From contig NZ_PYGK01000001.1 of NCBI RefSeq assembly GCF_003014595.1, positions 682,001 through 746,000 on the forward strand: a DNA stretch of 64,000 nt, written 5' to 3'. The notes under the pieces were generated by a model. The model saw only the letters and a list, made by a program, of their open reading frames with translations. It ran no database searches and was not told the origin of the DNA. The position numbers and the translations under genes were made by a program. This stretch comes from Chitinophaga ginsengisoli. Lineage in GTDB: Bacteria > Bacteroidota > Bacteroidia > Chitinophagales > Chitinophagaceae. Below, one piece after another: positions 9,404 through 18,879 of this stretch. Position 1 is the first letter of the stretch, and the number at the start of each line of letters is the position of its first letter.

Positions 9404-9435
9404 CAAATTTACTGCCTAATCTCATAAATATCAAA
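9404..9435 (-). promoter_or_regulatory. sodA promoter (TTTG-N19-TAAATTTG)
   Basis: Read on the - strand, TTTG (9435-9432) is followed after about 20 bases by TAAATTTG (9411-9404). This agrees with the Bacteroidota vegetative promoter (TTTG, 19-21 bases, TAnnTTTG). It is one of the best matches in the window. Confidence 0.72.
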
Positions 9436-9692
9436 ACAGGTCCTGCCTGCTATCATTGTTCCGGAACGAACTAGGTGGTTCCGCCCAATTCGCATACCAA
9501 TTGTGTTGGATATATGCTTTTTTATTTTATATTTACGTTAAGCGTTGTAACAAATTTCGTATTACATTCCTGTTCGTATAAACGTTAAAGTTACAATACT
9601 ATACAAATCCTACGCTGATGTTTGGGAGGTGGGGATTATTGCGCCATTCTTGACCTATTGGTTTCAGCTATTGTTTGTATAAAACTTAATGT
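9436..9692. other. Intergenic region between divergent sodA and the PAS-LuxR gene
   Basis: Apart from the sodA promoter box just to its left, this AT-rich stretch between divergent genes holds no ORF, strong hairpin or clear TAnnTTTG box in front of the regulator. A TTGTTTGTA sequence near 9671 is close to, but not, the consensus. Confidence 0.5.
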
Positions 9693-10397
9693 ATGTTGAC
9701 AGATTCGGACATGGGCCAGAACTATTCCCTCAACGCCTTGCAGAAAGAAAATGAACTATTAAAGACACGGATCCAATCGCTGGAAAGTCTTCTGAACAAC
9801 GTACCAGCCTTGCTTTATACACACCAGAATAGTACAAAGACGATCAACTGGTGTAACCGCTATATGGAAGATGTAACAGGATATACTATAGCGGAGATGA
9901 ATAGCATGGGATTGGATTTCTTCAGAGATATCATGCATCCGGATGACTTTGATCTGGCTGTGATAGCCCAACAGTCGTTCAAAGAGAATAAGAATGTTTT
10001 CGGGGGAGTATTAAGATTTCGCAAACGGGGTACCGAAAACTGGTACTGGCTGACGGGGATGGCCATTCCGTATACCCGGGATGAACACGGAAATGTAAAA
10101 GAAGTGATCTGTGCATTTGTGGATATGACCATGGCGATGGACACGAATGACCAGTTGGCGGAAGCTATGCTGGACGTTATGCGTCGTAAGCATGAAGACG
10201 TGATCAGTAAGCTGACACTCCGTGAGCGCGATATCCTGAAACTAACCGTTAAAGGATTGAATAATAAAGAGATAGCTGCAGAACTGAACCTGAGCCGGTA
10301 TACCGTTGAAACCCACCGGAAGAACATCAGGATCAAACTGAAAGTCCGGAATACGACCGAGCTGATAGCTCTGGCAAGAAAGGTTGGTTATCAATAA
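9693..10397 (+). CDS. PAS-domain LuxR-family transcriptional regulator
   Basis: 234-residue DNA-binding regulator. A short coiled coil (NALQKENELLKTRIQSLESL) precedes a PAS domain (~35-140: NNVPALLYTHQN, INWCNRYMEDVTGYT, GLDFFRDIMHPDD, WYWLTGMAIPY, EVICAFVDMT). A C-terminal LuxR/GerE helix-turn-helix follows (LTLRERDILKLTVKGLNNKE then IAAELNLSRYTVETHRKNI). There is no receiver domain and no histidine kinase beside it, so it probably senses a small ligand or redox state through PAS. The target genes are unknown. A perfect 22-bp palindrome lies 46 bases after the stop. Confidence 0.85.
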   Translation: MLTDSDMGQNYSLNALQKENELLKTRIQSLESLLNNVPALLYTHQNSTKTINWCNRYMEDVTGYTIAEMNSMGLDFFRDIMHPDDFDLAVIAQQSFKENKNVFGGVLRFRKRGTENWYWLTGMAIPYTRDEHGNVKEVICAFVDMTMAMDTNDQLAEAMLDVMRRKHEDVISKLTLRERDILKLTVKGLNNKEIAAELNLSRYTVETHRKNIRIKLKVRNTTELIALARKVGYQ

Positions 10398-10442
10398 TTT
10401 GTGTAATATTTGATACTGTCCAGGTACAGGCCGGCGGTATAA

Positions 10443-10464
10443 AAATACCCAAGCTTGGGTATTT
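10443..10464. promoter_or_regulatory. Perfect 22-bp palindrome
   Basis: AAATACCC-AAGCTT-GGGTATTT reads identically on both strands and has no unpaired loop. It lies between the PAS-LuxR gene and the J-domain-like miniprotein. The lack of a loop fits a dimer binding site better than a terminator. A LuxR-family operator acting on the downstream gene is a possible but unproven role. Confidence 0.45.
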
Positions 10465-10550
10465 GAACCCAAAACAAACTCGACTAATTTAGTGGCATTA
10501 ACCGAAACAGATTTAAAACGTTAGAAAGACATTCTGAAACCCCTATTGCC

Positions 10551-10760
10551 ATGATTACAGAGGAAAGTGCATTGAGTATACTGCAGCTTGACGGTTCAGC
10601 AACGGCGGAGGAGATAACTGCAAGATATGAAGCGTTAAAATTTCAATATAAAAAGATAAAAGATGAGACGGGAGATCTTAAAACCCGTCTGGCCTATCAA
10701 CTGAAGCAGATTGAACTTGATGACGTCTATATTTATTTCAGAAGAAAACAAAGGATATAA
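10551..10760 (+). CDS. J-domain-like miniprotein
   Basis: 69-residue cytoplasmic protein. The stretch ALSILQLDGSATAEEITARY followed by EALKFQYKKIKDE resembles helices I-II of a DnaJ J-domain (LGL...AT..EI...Y..L...Y). The HPD loop that activates DnaK is missing where it should follow, so a normal co-chaperone role is doubtful. The rest (TRLAYQLKQIELDDVYIYFR) resembles the J-domain's later helices. It could be a degenerate J-like adaptor. I do not recognise a named family. The ATG at 10551 has no competing start. Confidence 0.6.
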   Translation: MITEESALSILQLDGSATAEEITARYEALKFQYKKIKDETGDLKTRLAYQLKQIELDDVYIYFRRKQRI

Positions 10761-10905
10761 GTAAAGCATTTTTTCTTCATTCGTTGTGTTTTTGACCCGG
10801 CTTTCGTCCGTTGTTTGTATCTTCTTTAAATATTAACTTTCTCATCTAAAGTCATTTCCATATTGCCGTCTTTTATCATACATTTATACCCATAAACTCC
10901 AATAT

Positions 10906-11832
10906 ATGGGTACTGTATACATTATCATCGCCGTATTACTTGTACTGATCATCTTTTCCAGCTTCGTGACAGTACAGCAGGGTACGATCGGCGTCACCAC
11001 AATTTTCGGAAAGTACAACCGCGTGTTATTCCCCGGGCTCAATTTCAAGGTCCCTCTGATTGAGAAAGTATTTAAACGTATCTCTATCCAGAACCGTTCT
11101 GTGGAACTGGAATTCCAGGCTATTACTATTGATCAGGCCAATGTTTATTTCAAGGCCATGCTGTTGTATTCTGTATGGAACCAGGATGAACAGACCCTGA
11201 AGAATGTTGCTTTCAAATTCGTAGATGAGCGCAGCTTCATGCAGGCCCTGATCCGTACTATTGAAGGTTCTATCCGTGGTTTTGTGGCGACCAAACGCCA
11301 GTCGGAAGTACTGGGATTGCGTCGTGATATTACCGAGCACGTAAAAGAGCAGATTGACAAGACCCTGGAAGACTGGGGATATCATCTGCAGGACCTGCAA
11401 ATGAACGACATCACTTTCGATGAGGCCATCATGAAATCTATGGCGCAGGTGGTAGCCTCCAATAACCTGAAAGCAGCGGCTGAGAATGAAGGCCAGGCAT
11501 TACTGATCACCAAAACCAAAGCGGCTGAAGCAGATGGTAACGCTATCAAGATCGCTGCGGAGGCAGAACGTCAGGCAGCACAGTTACGCGGTATGGGTGT
11601 GGCGCTGTTCCGTGAAGAGGTAGCGAAGGGTATGACTATGGCGGCTAAGGAAATGCAGCAGGCTAACCTGGATACTTCTGTGATCCTCTTCTCCATGTGG
11701 ACAGAAGCGATCAAACATTTTGCGGAAAACTCCAAAGGTAATGTGATCTTCCTGGACGGTTCATCTGAAGGTATGGATCATACCATGCAGCAGATGATGG
11801 CCATGAATAAACTGATGGAGAACAGAAAATAA
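10906..11832 (+). CDS. SPFH/Band 7 (prohibitin-like) membrane protein
   Basis: 308-residue SPFH/Band 7 protein. One N-terminal transmembrane helix (residues ~4-24, TVYIIIAVLLVLIIFSSFV) leads into the SPFH domain (VQQGTIGVTTIFGKYNRVLF, PGLNFKVPL, IQNRSVELEFQAITIDQANV). A long Ala/Glu-rich helical region (~190-250) follows, as used by stomatins and prohibitins to oligomerise, and then a short Met/Gln-rich tail. Such proteins form ring or cage assemblies that scaffold membrane domains or regulate proteases. No NfeD or FtsH gene is adjacent, so the partner is unknown. Confidence 0.88.
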   Translation: MGTVYIIIAVLLVLIIFSSFVTVQQGTIGVTTIFGKYNRVLFPGLNFKVPLIEKVFKRISIQNRSVELEFQAITIDQANVYFKAMLLYSVWNQDEQTLKNVAFKFVDERSFMQALIRTIEGSIRGFVATKRQSEVLGLRRDITEHVKEQIDKTLEDWGYHLQDLQMNDITFDEAIMKSMAQVVASNNLKAAAENEGQALLITKTKAAEADGNAIKIAAEAERQAAQLRGMGVALFREEVAKGMTMAAKEMQQANLDTSVILFSMWTEAIKHFAENSKGNVIFLDGSSEGMDHTMQQMMAMNKLMENRK

Positions 11833-11860
11833 CCAATGATCTTCTTAAAAAGTAAAAGCA

Positions 11861-11900
11861 ACCGGGGGTATCTGATGAAGATAACCCCGGTGTTGTTTTA
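11861..11900. terminator. Bidirectional terminator, SPFH gene and tadA
   Basis: The stem ACCGGGGGTATC / GATAACCCCGGT (12 bp, one mismatch) has loop TGATGAA and is followed by GTTGTTTTAT. It sits between the ends of the convergent SPFH gene (+) and tadA (-). Confidence 0.8.
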
Positions 11901-12338
11901 TAGTCTTCTTTGTTCGAAAAAGGTCTTGACAAGCTGAAGGCTTTCCTCCTCACAAGGGCCTTGCTCTAATTTTGTTTTAGGATGGAAAGGAGAAGTATCG
12001 CCTGCTACTTTACGGTAGCTGTTCTTATCATCCTTCGCGGCATATACAATACGCCCGATCTTGCTCCAGTAAAGGGCGCCTGCGCACATCAGGCAAGGTT
12101 CCAGTGTAACATACAGCGTAGCCTCCATCAGGTATTTACTGCCAAGGTAATTGAATGCAGATGTTAAGGCGATCATTTCCGCATGTGCGGTACAATCGTT
12201 CAGCCTTTCTACCTGGTTATAACCTTTACCTATTATTTTATCGCTCATCACCACGATAGCGCCCACAGGAACTTCCCCGTCATCAAAAGCTTTTTTGGCC
12301 TCCCGGAGTGCCTGTTGCATGTAATATTTATCGTCCAT
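11898..12338 (-). CDS. tadA: tRNA adenosine(34) deaminase-like protein (TadA family)
   Basis: 146-residue zinc-dependent cytidine/adenosine deaminase. TadA converts A34 of tRNA-Arg to inosine. The zinc motif is intact: HAE at residues 52-54 (proton-shuttle Glu54) and PCLMC at 81-85. The N-terminus DDKYYMQQALREAKKAFDDG and GEVPVGAIVV match the TadA/guanine-deaminase branch. The tail (FHPKTKLEQG, CEEESLQLVKTFFEQRR) fits TadA. A guanine deaminase is the alternative. It begins 8 bases after ligA ends on the same strand, so the two are probably cotranscribed. Confidence 0.88.
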   Translation of the reverse strand: MDDKYYMQQALREAKKAFDDGEVPVGAIVVMSDKIIGKGYNQVERLNDCTAHAEMIALTSAFNYLGSKYLMEATLYVTLEPCLMCAGALYWSKIGRIVYAAKDDKNSYRKVAGDTSPFHPKTKLEQGPCEEESLQLVKTFFEQRRL

Positions 12339-12346
12339 ATACCTGT

Positions 12347-14470
12347 TTATTCTGGTGTGGTGGGAGATTGGATCAGGTTCAGGAAATCATCTTCACTCAG
12401 TATTCTGATGGTGTTGATCTTTTTCGCCTTTTCCAGCTTGCTGCCCGCATCGTCACCCACTACCAGGAAGTTCAGTTTACTACTTACACCGCTGAGGATC
12501 TTTCCTCCCTGTTCTTCCACCATTGCTTCTGCATCACTGCGTTTCAGTTTGTTGAGTGTACCGGTGAATAAGAAGGTCTGCCCATCCAGGCTGCCGCCGG
12601 CAGGATGATCAGCCCTGGTGCTTTTTAGGTTTACACCCAATGTTTCCAATTCCTGCAGCATGTGAATATTGTCTTCTGTCTGGAAGAACTGTTTGATACT
12701 ACCTGCTACTTTAGGCCCGATATCTTCCAGCTCCAGCAATTGTTCTTCCGTCCATTCTTTATAGTCCAGCAGGTGATTGACTGCGTTCGCCAGTGTTTTA
12801 GCGGTAGTCTCTCCCACATAGCGTACGCCCAGTCCAAACACCAGGCGGTGTAATGGCTGTGTTTTAGACTGCTCTATAGCAGCCTGCAGATTGGTGAGCG
12901 ATTTCTTTCCAAAACCTTCAAGTTGTTCCAGTTTGCCGAAATCCATCTTATAAATACCTGGGATGTCTTTCATCAGGCCCAGGCTGTAGAACTTGCGTAC
13001 ATTGCTTTCACCCAGGCTGCGGATGTCCATAGCATCTTTACTAACAAAGTGGATCATTCTTTCCACCACCTGTGCTTCACAGTTCAGGTTGATGCATCGC
13101 CATACGCTTTCACCCTCCGGCTTGAACAGCGGCTCATTGCAAACGGGGCATTTAGTGGGGAACTTGATATCTTCTTCTGAGCCGTCACGCAGGTCGGCCA
13201 GCGATTTTACAATGTAAGGGATCACATCACCCGCTCTTTCAACCAGTACCGTATCCCCGATCTTGAGATCTTTTTCACGCACCACATCCTCGTTAAAAAG
13301 GGAAATGGAACCCACCGTAACACCACCGATAGGAACAGGATCAATTTTCGCTACTGGCGTAACAGAGCCGGTTCTTCCCACCTGGAATTCTACTTTCCGC
13401 AGCTTACTGGTGGCCTGTCTGGCCTTGAACTTATAAGCCATGGCCCAGCGGGGATGATGTGTGGTCATACCCAGGCGGTCCTGCAGGGCATAATCATTCA
13501 CTTTGATCACCATGCCGTCTATCTCGTATGGCAGGCTGTCTCTTTCCTTTTCGAATTCCAGTACATAGTCAATGACAGCCTGAATACCTTTCACGACTTT
13601 CATTTCTTTTGCAGGTGAGCGGAAGCCCAGCTGTGATAACATTTGAAGTGTATTGCTGTGTGTCCTGATCTCTTCCGGTTCCCTCTTTCCATCTTCCATA
13701 GTATGATAGCTCATATGATAGAGGAACGCTTCCAGCCCGCGTTTGGCTACCTCGCGGGGATCCACCATACGAAGGGATCCGGAGGCGGCATTACGCGGAT
13801 TGGCCAGTGGCGGCAGATTGTCTGCCGCGCGCTGTTCGTTATAGGCTTTGAAAGTATTTTTATTGATCAGAACTTCTCCTCTTATCTCAATAGTCTGGAT
13901 ACCATGAGCGGCGAAACTGGCGCCCAGGGGAATAGAGCGGATCTGCCGGATGTTGGTGGTAATATCTTCACCAGATACGCCATCGCCGCGGGTAGCGCCC
14001 CTGGTAAGTTTATCGTTCTCATATATTAATGAAATGCTGGCGCCGTCGAACTTCGGCTCGATACAGTATTCTATTTCACTCAAACCACTGATCTCCCTGG
14101 CCTTGCGGTCCCAGTCATTCAGGTCGTCTGCGTCATAAGAGTTTTCCAGGCTCAGCATGGGTACCAGGTGCTGTACTGTGGGGAAGGCTTTTGTGAGGCC
14201 CTGAGCTACACGTTGGGTGGGGGAATCTGCGCTGACTTTGTCTGGATTGCCGGTTTCCAGTTCTTTCAACCAGGCATACAACTGATCATATTCGTAATCA
14301 CTTAAAACGGGGTCGCTTTGCACATAATAGCGCCAGTCATTGTAAATGATCACCCGGCGCAGGCCATCCAGGGTTTCGTCCAGATCCTGAATGGTTTCTT
14401 TTTGCTGCAATTTTCTTAACAGGTCCTTTGCTAATTGTAGCAAAGTGATTTCTATTTCTTTCGTATACAT
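12347..14470 (-). CDS. ligA: NAD-dependent DNA ligase LigA
   Basis: 707-residue NAD+-dependent DNA ligase for replication and repair. In order: domain Ia (NDWRYYVQSDPVLSDYEYDQ, residues ~44-63); the adenylation motif EPKFDGAS with the nucleotide-accepting Lys at residue 140; motif IEIRGEVL; the OB fold; a Cys4 zinc finger (CPVCNEPLF ... CINLNCEAQ); the HhH region (GLGVRYVGETTAK); and a C-terminal BRCT domain (LDGQTFLFTGTLNKLKRSDA) ending near PTTPE. Length and domain order are standard. tadA follows closely on the same strand. Confidence 0.97.
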   Translation of the reverse strand: MYTKEIEITLLQLAKDLLRKLQQKETIQDLDETLDGLRRVIIYNDWRYYVQSDPVLSDYEYDQLYAWLKELETGNPDKVSADSPTQRVAQGLTKAFPTVQHLVPMLSLENSYDADDLNDWDRKAREISGLSEIEYCIEPKFDGASISLIYENDKLTRGATRGDGVSGEDITTNIRQIRSIPLGASFAAHGIQTIEIRGEVLINKNTFKAYNEQRAADNLPPLANPRNAASGSLRMVDPREVAKRGLEAFLYHMSYHTMEDGKREPEEIRTHSNTLQMLSQLGFRSPAKEMKVVKGIQAVIDYVLEFEKERDSLPYEIDGMVIKVNDYALQDRLGMTTHHPRWAMAYKFKARQATSKLRKVEFQVGRTGSVTPVAKIDPVPIGGVTVGSISLFNEDVVREKDLKIGDTVLVERAGDVIPYIVKSLADLRDGSEEDIKFPTKCPVCNEPLFKPEGESVWRCINLNCEAQVVERMIHFVSKDAMDIRSLGESNVRKFYSLGLMKDIPGIYKMDFGKLEQLEGFGKKSLTNLQAAIEQSKTQPLHRLVFGLGVRYVGETTAKTLANAVNHLLDYKEWTEEQLLELEDIGPKVAGSIKQFFQTEDNIHMLQELETLGVNLKSTRADHPAGGSLDGQTFLFTGTLNKLKRSDAEAMVEEQGGKILSGVSSKLNFLVVGDDAGSKLEKAKKINTIRILSEDDFLNLIQSPTTPE

Positions 14471-14770
14471 ATGAAAATACTATCAGAGTGTAAAATACAA
14501 ATACTTTGAAAGTTATAGGTGAAAATGATTTTAAATGCTCTGTGGTGGCCGATTTTAGTCAGATTACCTGCCGTTCGCGTTTATTTTTTTTCAGAAAAAG
14601 ATGTTAAAAAAGTTTTTTATTAACAAAAATTTAATTAAGATTGTGTAACGAAACGAAAGTATCTGAAAGGACCAAAATTTAAGTCAGAATTTCTGCCGTA
14701 GCAAGTGCCAATTTTGAAAACCCGCTACCTGAAATTCAAAAGAACGAAGAAATGTAGATTTTTGACCGTA

Positions 14771-14945
14771 TTGCTTTTATTATATTTCCATGTTACGTTA
14801 AAAATTGCTTTTATAAATTTCCATGTTAATGCTTTTATGATTCTGCGTTAATGCTTTTATGTAATTCCATGTTAGAATATTAGCCTTTATAAGTTCCACG
14901 TATATAGATTCCACGTAAAATATTATCTAATTCCACGTCAATGAA
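14771..14945. repeat. Degenerate short tandem repeat, ~24-30-bp units
   Basis: At least four units resemble TGCTTTTAT-n(2-5)-TTCCATGTTAA. They begin near 14771 (TTGCTTTTAT), 14805, 14830 and 14852. A fifth (CCTTTATAAGTTCCACGT near 14884) and two TTCCACGT half-units (near 14909 and 14931) are more diverged. The spacing shortens and the core drifts from TTCCATGTT to TTCCACGT. Nothing codes here. The array lies 300 bases upstream of ligA and ends just before a terminator-like hairpin. Function unknown. Confidence 0.6.
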
Positions 14946-14981
14946 ATCTTGCATTGCGTATTGTATTTGTGAGATTTTCTT

Positions 14982-15020
14982 CCCCTGCATAAATAATTTA
15001 TGCAGGGGCATTTTATTTTA
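14982..15020 (+). terminator. Terminator-like hairpin after the tandem repeat
   Basis: A perfect 12-bp stem (CCCCTGCATAAA / TTTATGCAGGGG) with loop TAA is followed by CATTTTATTTTA. It has the form of an intrinsic terminator on the + strand, yet no + strand gene precedes it between ligA and icmF. It may end a small RNA that includes the repeat at 14771-14945. Confidence 0.65.
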
Positions 15021-15062
15021 GGGCAGGTTGTCACCAAGGCCCAAACTTCCTGTTCGATTGAG

Positions 15063-15167
15063 ATTCGTTCCGATAAGCTTTGAGATTACTTTATCCTGCG
15101 TTCATGCTCCGTCTTTAACGGAAGATGAACGCAGGATAAAGCTATCTCAAAGTTTATCGAAACGAAT
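15063..15167. repeat. Long inverted repeat (43-bp arms)
   Basis: Arms 15063-15105 and 15125-15167 are reverse complements with four mismatches in 43 bases. The 19-base centre contains another 5-bp stem (TCCGT / ACGGA), so the whole 105 bp folds into one long hairpin. The arms begin ATTCGTTTCGATAA / ATTCGTTCCGATAA at the outside. There is no ORF inside and no transposase nearby. It could be a MITE-like or REP-like element or a decayed palindromic insertion; flanking target duplications are not obvious. Confidence 0.75.
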
Positions 15168-15323
15168 ACGTAAGGAAACGGGGAACTGGTTTTGGTATTG
15201 AAGCAAATATTGAGCTTATAGGACAGCGATATGATCTCTATTCACACATGCCGGTGTCCTGTGGACATCGACCGGAGTCACGAAAATAATCGCGCTAATA
15301 TTGTGTCAGCAAACATAATCAGT

Positions 15324-15358
15324 GGAGCTGCGCCTACACGCAGGAAAGGAGCAGCTCC
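15324..15358 (-). terminator. Possible terminator after icmF
   Basis: GGAGCTGC (15324-15331) pairs with GCAGCTCC (15351-15358). The hairpin begins 21 bases after the icmF stop on the - strand. There is no good T-tract, so confidence is limited. Between 15168 and 15323 I see no ORF, repeat or strong structure. Confidence 0.4.
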
Positions 15359-15378
15359 TGCAACATAGAAGTCAAGGC

Positions 15379-18300
15379 TTACATATTCCTCCTGTACTGG
15401 CCTCCGACTTCATACAAGGCGTGGGTGATCTGTCCCAGGGAGCAGTGTTTTACTGTTTCCATCAGGGCCTCGAACAGGTTCCCGTTATTGACCGCCACTT
15501 CCTGCAGCTGTTTGAGCGCTGCCGCGCTGCGGTGTTCGTGTCGCTTGCGGAAGGCCGTGAGGGTGTTGATCTGGAACTCTTTTTCCTCTTGTGTAGAACG
15601 GATCACTTCACCGGGAATGACAGTAGGGGAGCCCTTCTTATTCAGGAAAGTGTTCACACCTACGATAGGATATTCACCGGTATGTTTCAGCATTTCATAA
15701 TGGAGGCTTTCTTCCTGGATCTTGTTCCGCTGATACATTCTTTCCATGGCGCCTAATACGCCACCTCTTTCCGTGAGGCGGTTGAACTCGGCCAGTACGG
15801 CTTCTTCCACCAGGTCGGTCAGGTCTTCTATGAAGAAAGAGCCTTGTACAGGATTCTCATTCTTAGCAGTACCCAGTTCCCGGTTGATGATCAGCTGGAT
15901 GGCCATAGCCCTGCGTACGCTTTCTTCTGTGGGCGTGGTAATGGCCTCATCGTAGGCGTTGGTGTGCAGTGAGTTACAGTTGTCGTAGATGGCATATAAT
16001 GCCTGGAGCGTAGTCCGGATATCGTTGAAATCTATCTCCTGGGCATGCAGACTACGTCCGGAGGTCTGAATATGATATTTCAGTTTCTGTGAACGGTCAT
16101 TGCCCTTGTATTTATACTTGATGGCTTTTGCCCAGATGCGTCTTGCCACGCGGCCGATAACCGCATATTCCGGGTCCATACCATTACTGAAGAAGAAAGA
16201 TAAGTTGGGCGCAAAATCATCTATGTGCATGCCGCGGCTCAAGTAATATTCCACATAGGTGAAACCGTTTGCCAGCGTAAAGGCCAGCTGTGTGATCGGA
16301 TTGGCTCCCGCTTCGGCAATATGGTAACCGGAGATGCTGACAGAATAGAAATTGCGAACTTTCTGTTTGATGAAATACTCCTGTACATCTCCCATTAGTT
16401 TAAGGGCAAATTCCGTGGAGAAAATACAGGTGTTCTGCGCCTGGTCTTCTTTTAGAATGTCTGCCTGTACTGTGCCACGAGCGGTGCTCAGCGCATGGGC
16501 TTTTATCTTTTCGTAGACCTCGTGTTCCAGTACTTCGTCTCCGGAAATACCCAGGAGCTGAAGGCCCAGTCCATTGTTGCCTGCCGGAAGGTCTCCGTTA
16601 TAGTGTGGCAGCGGATGGTCTTTGAATTTTTCTTTGATGATGGCATTTACTTTATCGGTCAGTCCGTGTTGTGCTATATACTTTTCACATTGCTGATCGA
16701 TAGCTGCATTCATAAAGAAGGCCAGCAGGATGGGGGCGGGACCGTTGATGGTCATAGATACGGAGGTCTTCGGATCGCAGAGATCGAAACCACTGTATAG
16801 TTTTTTCGCATCATCAACGGTAGCGATGCTTACCCCCGAGTTACCCACCTTACCATAGATGTCTGGCCGGTGAGCAGGATCCTCTCCATAGAGGGTCACG
16901 CTGTCAAAGGCGGTGCTGAGGCGTTTCGCCGGCTGGTCAATGGATACATAATGAAAGCGTTTATTGGTGCGTTCAGGACCGCCTTCGCCCGCAAACATAC
17001 GGGTAGGATCTTCTCCCTCTCTTTTCAGTGGGAATACACCTGCAGCGTATGGGAATTCTCCCGGCACATTTTCGGTGAGCTGCCAGCGAAGAATATCGCC
17101 CCAGTCCTTATACCGCGGAAGGCTGATCTTGGGAATGGAGGACTGTGACAGGCTTTCGCTGTAAAGCGGCTGTCTGATCACTTTATCCCTCACCTGGTAT
17201 TCGTAAAATTCAGCACTGTACTGTTTTTGCAGGTCGGGCCACTTGTCTATCAGTTGCTGACATTCCGGGTGGAGCTGTGTACGCAGCTGGTTGGCAATAT
17301 CCGCCAAGGCTGCCTGTTGCGATGCATGTAAGAGAGCGGCAGCTCCTTGCAGCTGGTACAGGCGGGTAGCGATACCACACTGTTCCTCTACCCATTGGCC
17401 ATAGTCCCCGATGCTTTCACTGATCTCTGCCAGGTAACGGGTGCGGGCAGGAGGGATAATCTGGGATTTGGTAGTGGTAGCGTCTGCCGTTTCATGGGTC
17501 ACGTCGCCAAAGCGGACGTTGGTCTTTTCTCCTATCACGGCCAGCAGTTTTTCGAACAGCTGATTGATGCCATGGTCATTGAACTGGGAGGCGATGGTAC
17601 CGATAACAGGCAGCTGATCATCAGCGGTGGTCCATAGTCCGTGGTTACGTTTATATTGTTTGCGCACATCATGCAGGGCATCCAGTGCGCCGGCTTTGTC
17701 GAATTTGTTGATAACGATGACATCGGCATAGTCCAGCATATTGATCTTCTCCAGCTGAGAAGCGGCGCCGTATTCCGGTGTCATTACATAGAGGGCAACA
17801 TCACAGTAATCGGTGATAGCCGTATCGCTCTGGCCAATACCGGAAGTTTCGAGGATGATCAGGTCAAAACCGGCAGTCTTACAGATATCAAGTGCTTCCT
17901 GTACATGCGCGCTGACAGCTTTATCGCTCTCACGAGTGGCGAGGGAGCGCATGTAGGCCCGGGGATGATGGATGGCATTCATCCTGATACGGTCACCCAG
18001 TAGTGCGCCGCCGGTCTTCTTTTTAGAAGGATCCACAGAAATAACGGCAATCGTCTTTTTATCAAAGCTATGCAGGAAACGCCGTACAATTTCATCAGTC
18101 ACACTACTCTTACCTGCGCCTCCGGTACCGGTGATGCCCAGTATCACGCCCTTGCCTGTTTCTGCAGGAGGAAGAGGAGTACTCAGATGATCATTTTCTG
18201 CAACGGTAATAGCCTGCGCTATTAGTTTGTCATTGCGGGAAGGCAGTTCATGCAGATGTCCATTCAGCCCCGTAGTGGTAGGAAAATCACACTGGCGGAT

Positions 18301-18705
18301 CACATCTTCTATCATACCTTCCAGGCCCATATGACGGCCGTCGTCGGGGGAATAGAGGCGGGTGATGCCATAACGGTGTAATTCTTCGATCTCGGAAGGG
18401 AGGATGGTCCCCCCGCCTCCGCCGAATATCTTAATATGACCGCAGCCCTTCTCGTGGAGGAGGTCATACATGTACTTGAAAAATTCAAGGTGACCACCTT
18501 GATAAGAAGTGATGGCAATACCCTGGGCATCTTCCTGGATGGCACAGTCCACAATTTCTGCAGCTGAACGGTTATGCCCCAGGTGAATCACTTCCGCGCC
18601 TTTTGTCTGCATGATGCGCCGCATGATGTTAATCGCTGCGTCATGGCCGTCAAAAAGGGAAGCCGCCGTAACGATACGGATCTTATGTGATGAATTGTCA
18701 GTCAT
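15379..18705 (-). CDS. icmF: Fused isobutyryl-CoA mutase / G-protein chaperone (IcmF type)
   Basis: 1108-residue adenosylcobalamin-dependent acyl-CoA mutase with its own repair GTPase. Domain order is that of IcmF. The B12-binding domain is N-terminal, with base-off motif DGHD at 19-22 (His21 the cobalt ligand) and the FGGGGGT loop. A MeaB/ArgK-like GTPase follows (Walker [13 protein letters not shown] at ~190-201, NKFD near 325). A linker and the TIM-barrel mutase core come last ([60 protein letters not shown]). Methylmalonyl-CoA mutases normally put the B12 domain last, so this architecture argues for isobutyryl- or related branched acyl-CoA isomerisation. No acyl-CoA genes are adjacent. 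Confidence 0.92.
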   Translation of the reverse strand: MTDNSSHKIRIVTAASLFDGHDAAINIMRRIMQTKGAEVIHLGHNRSAAEIVDCAIQEDAQGIAITSYQGGHLEFFKYMYDLLHEKGCGHIKIFGGGGGTILPSEIEELHRYGITRLYSPDDGRHMGLEGMIEDVIRQCDFPTTTGLNGHLHELPSRNDKLIAQAITVAENDHLSTPLPPAETGKGVILGITGTGGAGKSSVTDEIVRRFLHSFDKKTIAVISVDPSKKKTGGALLGDRIRMNAIHHPRAYMRSLATRESDKAVSAHVQEALDICKTAGFDLIILETSGIGQSDTAITDYCDVALYVMTPEYGAASQLEKINMLDYADVIVINKFDKAGALDALHDVRKQYKRNHGLWTTADDQLPVIGTIASQFNDHGINQLFEKLLAVIGEKTNVRFGDVTHETADATTTKSQIIPPARTRYLAEISESIGDYGQWVEEQCGIATRLYQLQGAAALLHASQQAALADIANQLRTQLHPECQQLIDKWPDLQKQYSAEFYEYQVRDKVIRQPLYSESLSQSSIPKISLPRYKDWGDILRWQLTENVPGEFPYAAGVFPLKREGEDPTRMFAGEGGPERTNKRFHYVSIDQPAKRLSTAFDSVTLYGEDPAHRPDIYGKVGNSGVSIATVDDAKKLYSGFDLCDPKTSVSMTINGPAPILLAFFMNAAIDQQCEKYIAQHGLTDKVNAIIKEKFKDHPLPHYNGDLPAGNNGLGLQLLGISGDEVLEHEVYEKIKAHALSTARGTVQADILKEDQAQNTCIFSTEFALKLMGDVQEYFIKQKVRNFYSVSISGYHIAEAGANPITQLAFTLANGFTYVEYYLSRGMHIDDFAPNLSFFFSNGMDPEYAVIGRVARRIWAKAIKYKYKGNDRSQKLKYHIQTSGRSLHAQEIDFNDIRTTLQALYAIYDNCNSLHTNAYDEAITTPTEESVRRAMAIQLIINRELGTAKNENPVQGSFFIEDLTDLVEEAVLAEFNRLTERGGVLGAMERMYQRNKIQEESLHYEMLKHTGEYPIVGVNTFLNKKGSPTVIPGEVIRSTQEEKEFQINTLTAFRKRHEHRSAAALKQLQEVAVNNGNLFEALMETVKHCSLGQITHALYEVGGQYRRNM

Positions 18706-18879
18706 ATTGTTCTGGTGTTTGAACGTATTATGGCAACGTGGGGCCGGTTAGGGATGTAATTTACGAAAATCGTAACTGCGGAATATTCACACATTTTTTT
18801 ATTTTACAGCCATTATTCACGTTTATGAGTTGCATTTCGTAGAAACAAAGGCAATCGTAATAGAAAATCTATATCAGAA

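Noticed and set aside
14771..14945. Possible CRISPR array
   Set aside because: Repeat units are short and diverged, there are no unique spacers of uniform length, and no cas gene is in the window.
15379..18705. Many ORFs of 60-140 codons antisense to icmF
   Set aside because: They follow the codon structure of icmF, have no homology-like motifs or starts with promoters, and are explained as shadows of a long GC-richer gene.
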